A stretch of DNA of 64,000 nt from Rheinheimera maricola. GTDB lineage: Bacteria > Pseudomonadota > Gammaproteobacteria > Enterobacterales > Alteromonadaceae. Below are positions 63,411 through 64,000 of the stretch, in pieces (the first letter of the stretch is position 1; each line of letters starts with the position of its first letter). Location of the stretch: positions 682,001 through 746,000 of the forward strand of contig NZ_JAERPS020000001.1 of the NCBI RefSeq assembly GCF_016918075.2, written 5' to 3'. Under the pieces are notes generated by a model, which did not search any database, was not told the origin of the DNA, and saw only the letters and a program-made list of their open reading frames with translations. The position numbers and the translations under genes are program-made.

Positions 63411-64000
63411 TTATTGCTCCGGCTCGGCCAGCACCGGCAGAATTTTATTCACTTTATCTAAGGTTTCCTGGTATTCGCTGTCGGAGTCGGAGTCGGCTAC
63501 GATGCCGCCGCCGGCTTGACAGTGAATTTGGCCTTCGCTGCAAATCAGCGTGCGGATAGCAATATTACTGTCCATATCGCCGTTACTGTTAATGTAACCA
63601 ATGGCGCCGCAATATACTGAACGGCGCTGTGGCTCTAATTGCTCGATGATCTGCATGGCCCGTACCTTGGGCGCGCCGGTAATAGAGCCACCCGGGAAGG
63701 CGCCGCGCAATAAATCACAGGCGCTATATTCCGGCGCTAAGGTACCGGTTACCGTGCTAACCAAATGATGCACTGCAGGAAAACTCTCAATGGCAAACAA
63801 TTGCGGCACGGCTACTGAGCCTGGCAGGCAGACTTTTCCTAAGTCATTACGCAGTAAATCAACAATCATCACGTTTTCGGCGCGATCTTTTAACGAATTG
63901 CGTAAGTTATCGGCTTCTACCGCATCGGTCATTGGGCAAATGCCGCGTGGCCTGGTGCCTTTAATCGGTTTGGTTTCAACCTTATTGCCGTGCAGTTGTA
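63411..64000 (-). CDS. pabB: Aminodeoxychorismate synthase component I (3' end of gene)
   Basis: The window ends inside this minus-strand gene; the last 196 codons are visible (the ATG at 63932 is internal). ETKPIKGTRPRGICP contains the PabB-specific Lys of PIKGT (TrpE has Ala). FAIESFPAVHHLVSTVTGTL, GAFPGGSITGAPKVRAM and IQAGGGIVADS-type (here CQAGGGIVADSD) are the chorismate-binding motifs. It is the first step of p-aminobenzoate (folate) synthesis and forms an operon with nudL. Confidence 0.95.
   Translation of the reverse strand, partial: QLHGNKVETKPIKGTRPRGICPMTDAVEADNLRNSLKDRAENVMIVDLLRNDLGKVCLPGSVAVPQLFAIESFPAVHHLVSTVTGTLAPEYSACDLLRGAFPGGSITGAPKVRAMQIIEQLEPQRRSVYCGAIGYINSNGDMDSNIAIRTLICSEGQIHCQAGGGIVADSDSDSEYQETLDKVNKILPVLAEPEQ

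Overview
The window looks like a chromosomal segment of a free-living gammaproteobacterium, most likely an Alteromonadales relative of the Rheinheimera/Alishewanella/Arsukibacterium type. This is inferred from conserved gene orders (rsxABCDGE-nth; pabB-nudL-sdaA; tamA-tamB), a periplasmic HiPIP, a CsrD/MshH-like protein, secreted peptidases with PPC or M14 domains, and moderate GC content. I see no transposase, integrase, phage gene, CRISPR array or plasmid function. Most genes are housekeeping.

Layout. 1-5.7 kb: 3' part of a propeller-type sensor histidine kinase, a secreted S8 protease with a repeat-rich upstream region, and a hemolysin III-type membrane protein. 5.7-16.2 kb: a glycosyltransferase, a small basic protein, Nif3-like ybgI with the tRNA methyltransferase cmoM, the outer-membrane assembly pair tamA-tamB, a FabH-like ketosynthase and a small CBM48-type protein. 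16.2-25.8 kb: an RND efflux pair, asparagine synthetase, a DUF3025 protein and an OmpA-family protein with a duplicated N-terminal module. 25.8-31.7 kb: an ABC-2 exporter pair, bfd with a Fur-like site, an aspartoacylase-family enzyme, a periplasmic solute-binding protein, gloA and yedI. 31.7-34.9 kb: a small accessory stretch with a decayed metallo-beta-lactamase-fold gene, its former operon partner, an MDR oxidoreductase and a divergent LysR regulator. 34.8-41.1 kb: nth and the complete Rsx/Rnf electron-transport operon. 41.2-43.6 kb: a degenerate GGDEF-EAL protein and three identical tRNA-Asn genes behind one strong-looking promoter. 43.6-55.4 kb: a DnaA-box pair, a MATE exporter overlapping uvrB, a second RND pair, an M14 peptidase, a DUF6172 protein and a DEAD-box helicase. 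55.5-60.7 kb: a minus-strand cluster of a J-domain protein, three unrecognised proteins and a PAP2 phosphatase, then a phytase-like propeller protein and folM. 60.9-64 kb: HiPIP, sdaA, nudL and the 3' part of pabB.

The best candidates for something undescribed are the J-domain/acidic-protein operon (56.0-58.7 kb), the direct-repeat block before the S8 protease, the stepwise decay of the MBL-fold gene, and the tRNA-Asn triplet next to paired DnaA boxes. All functional statements come from reading motifs and recalled family features; no database search was run.
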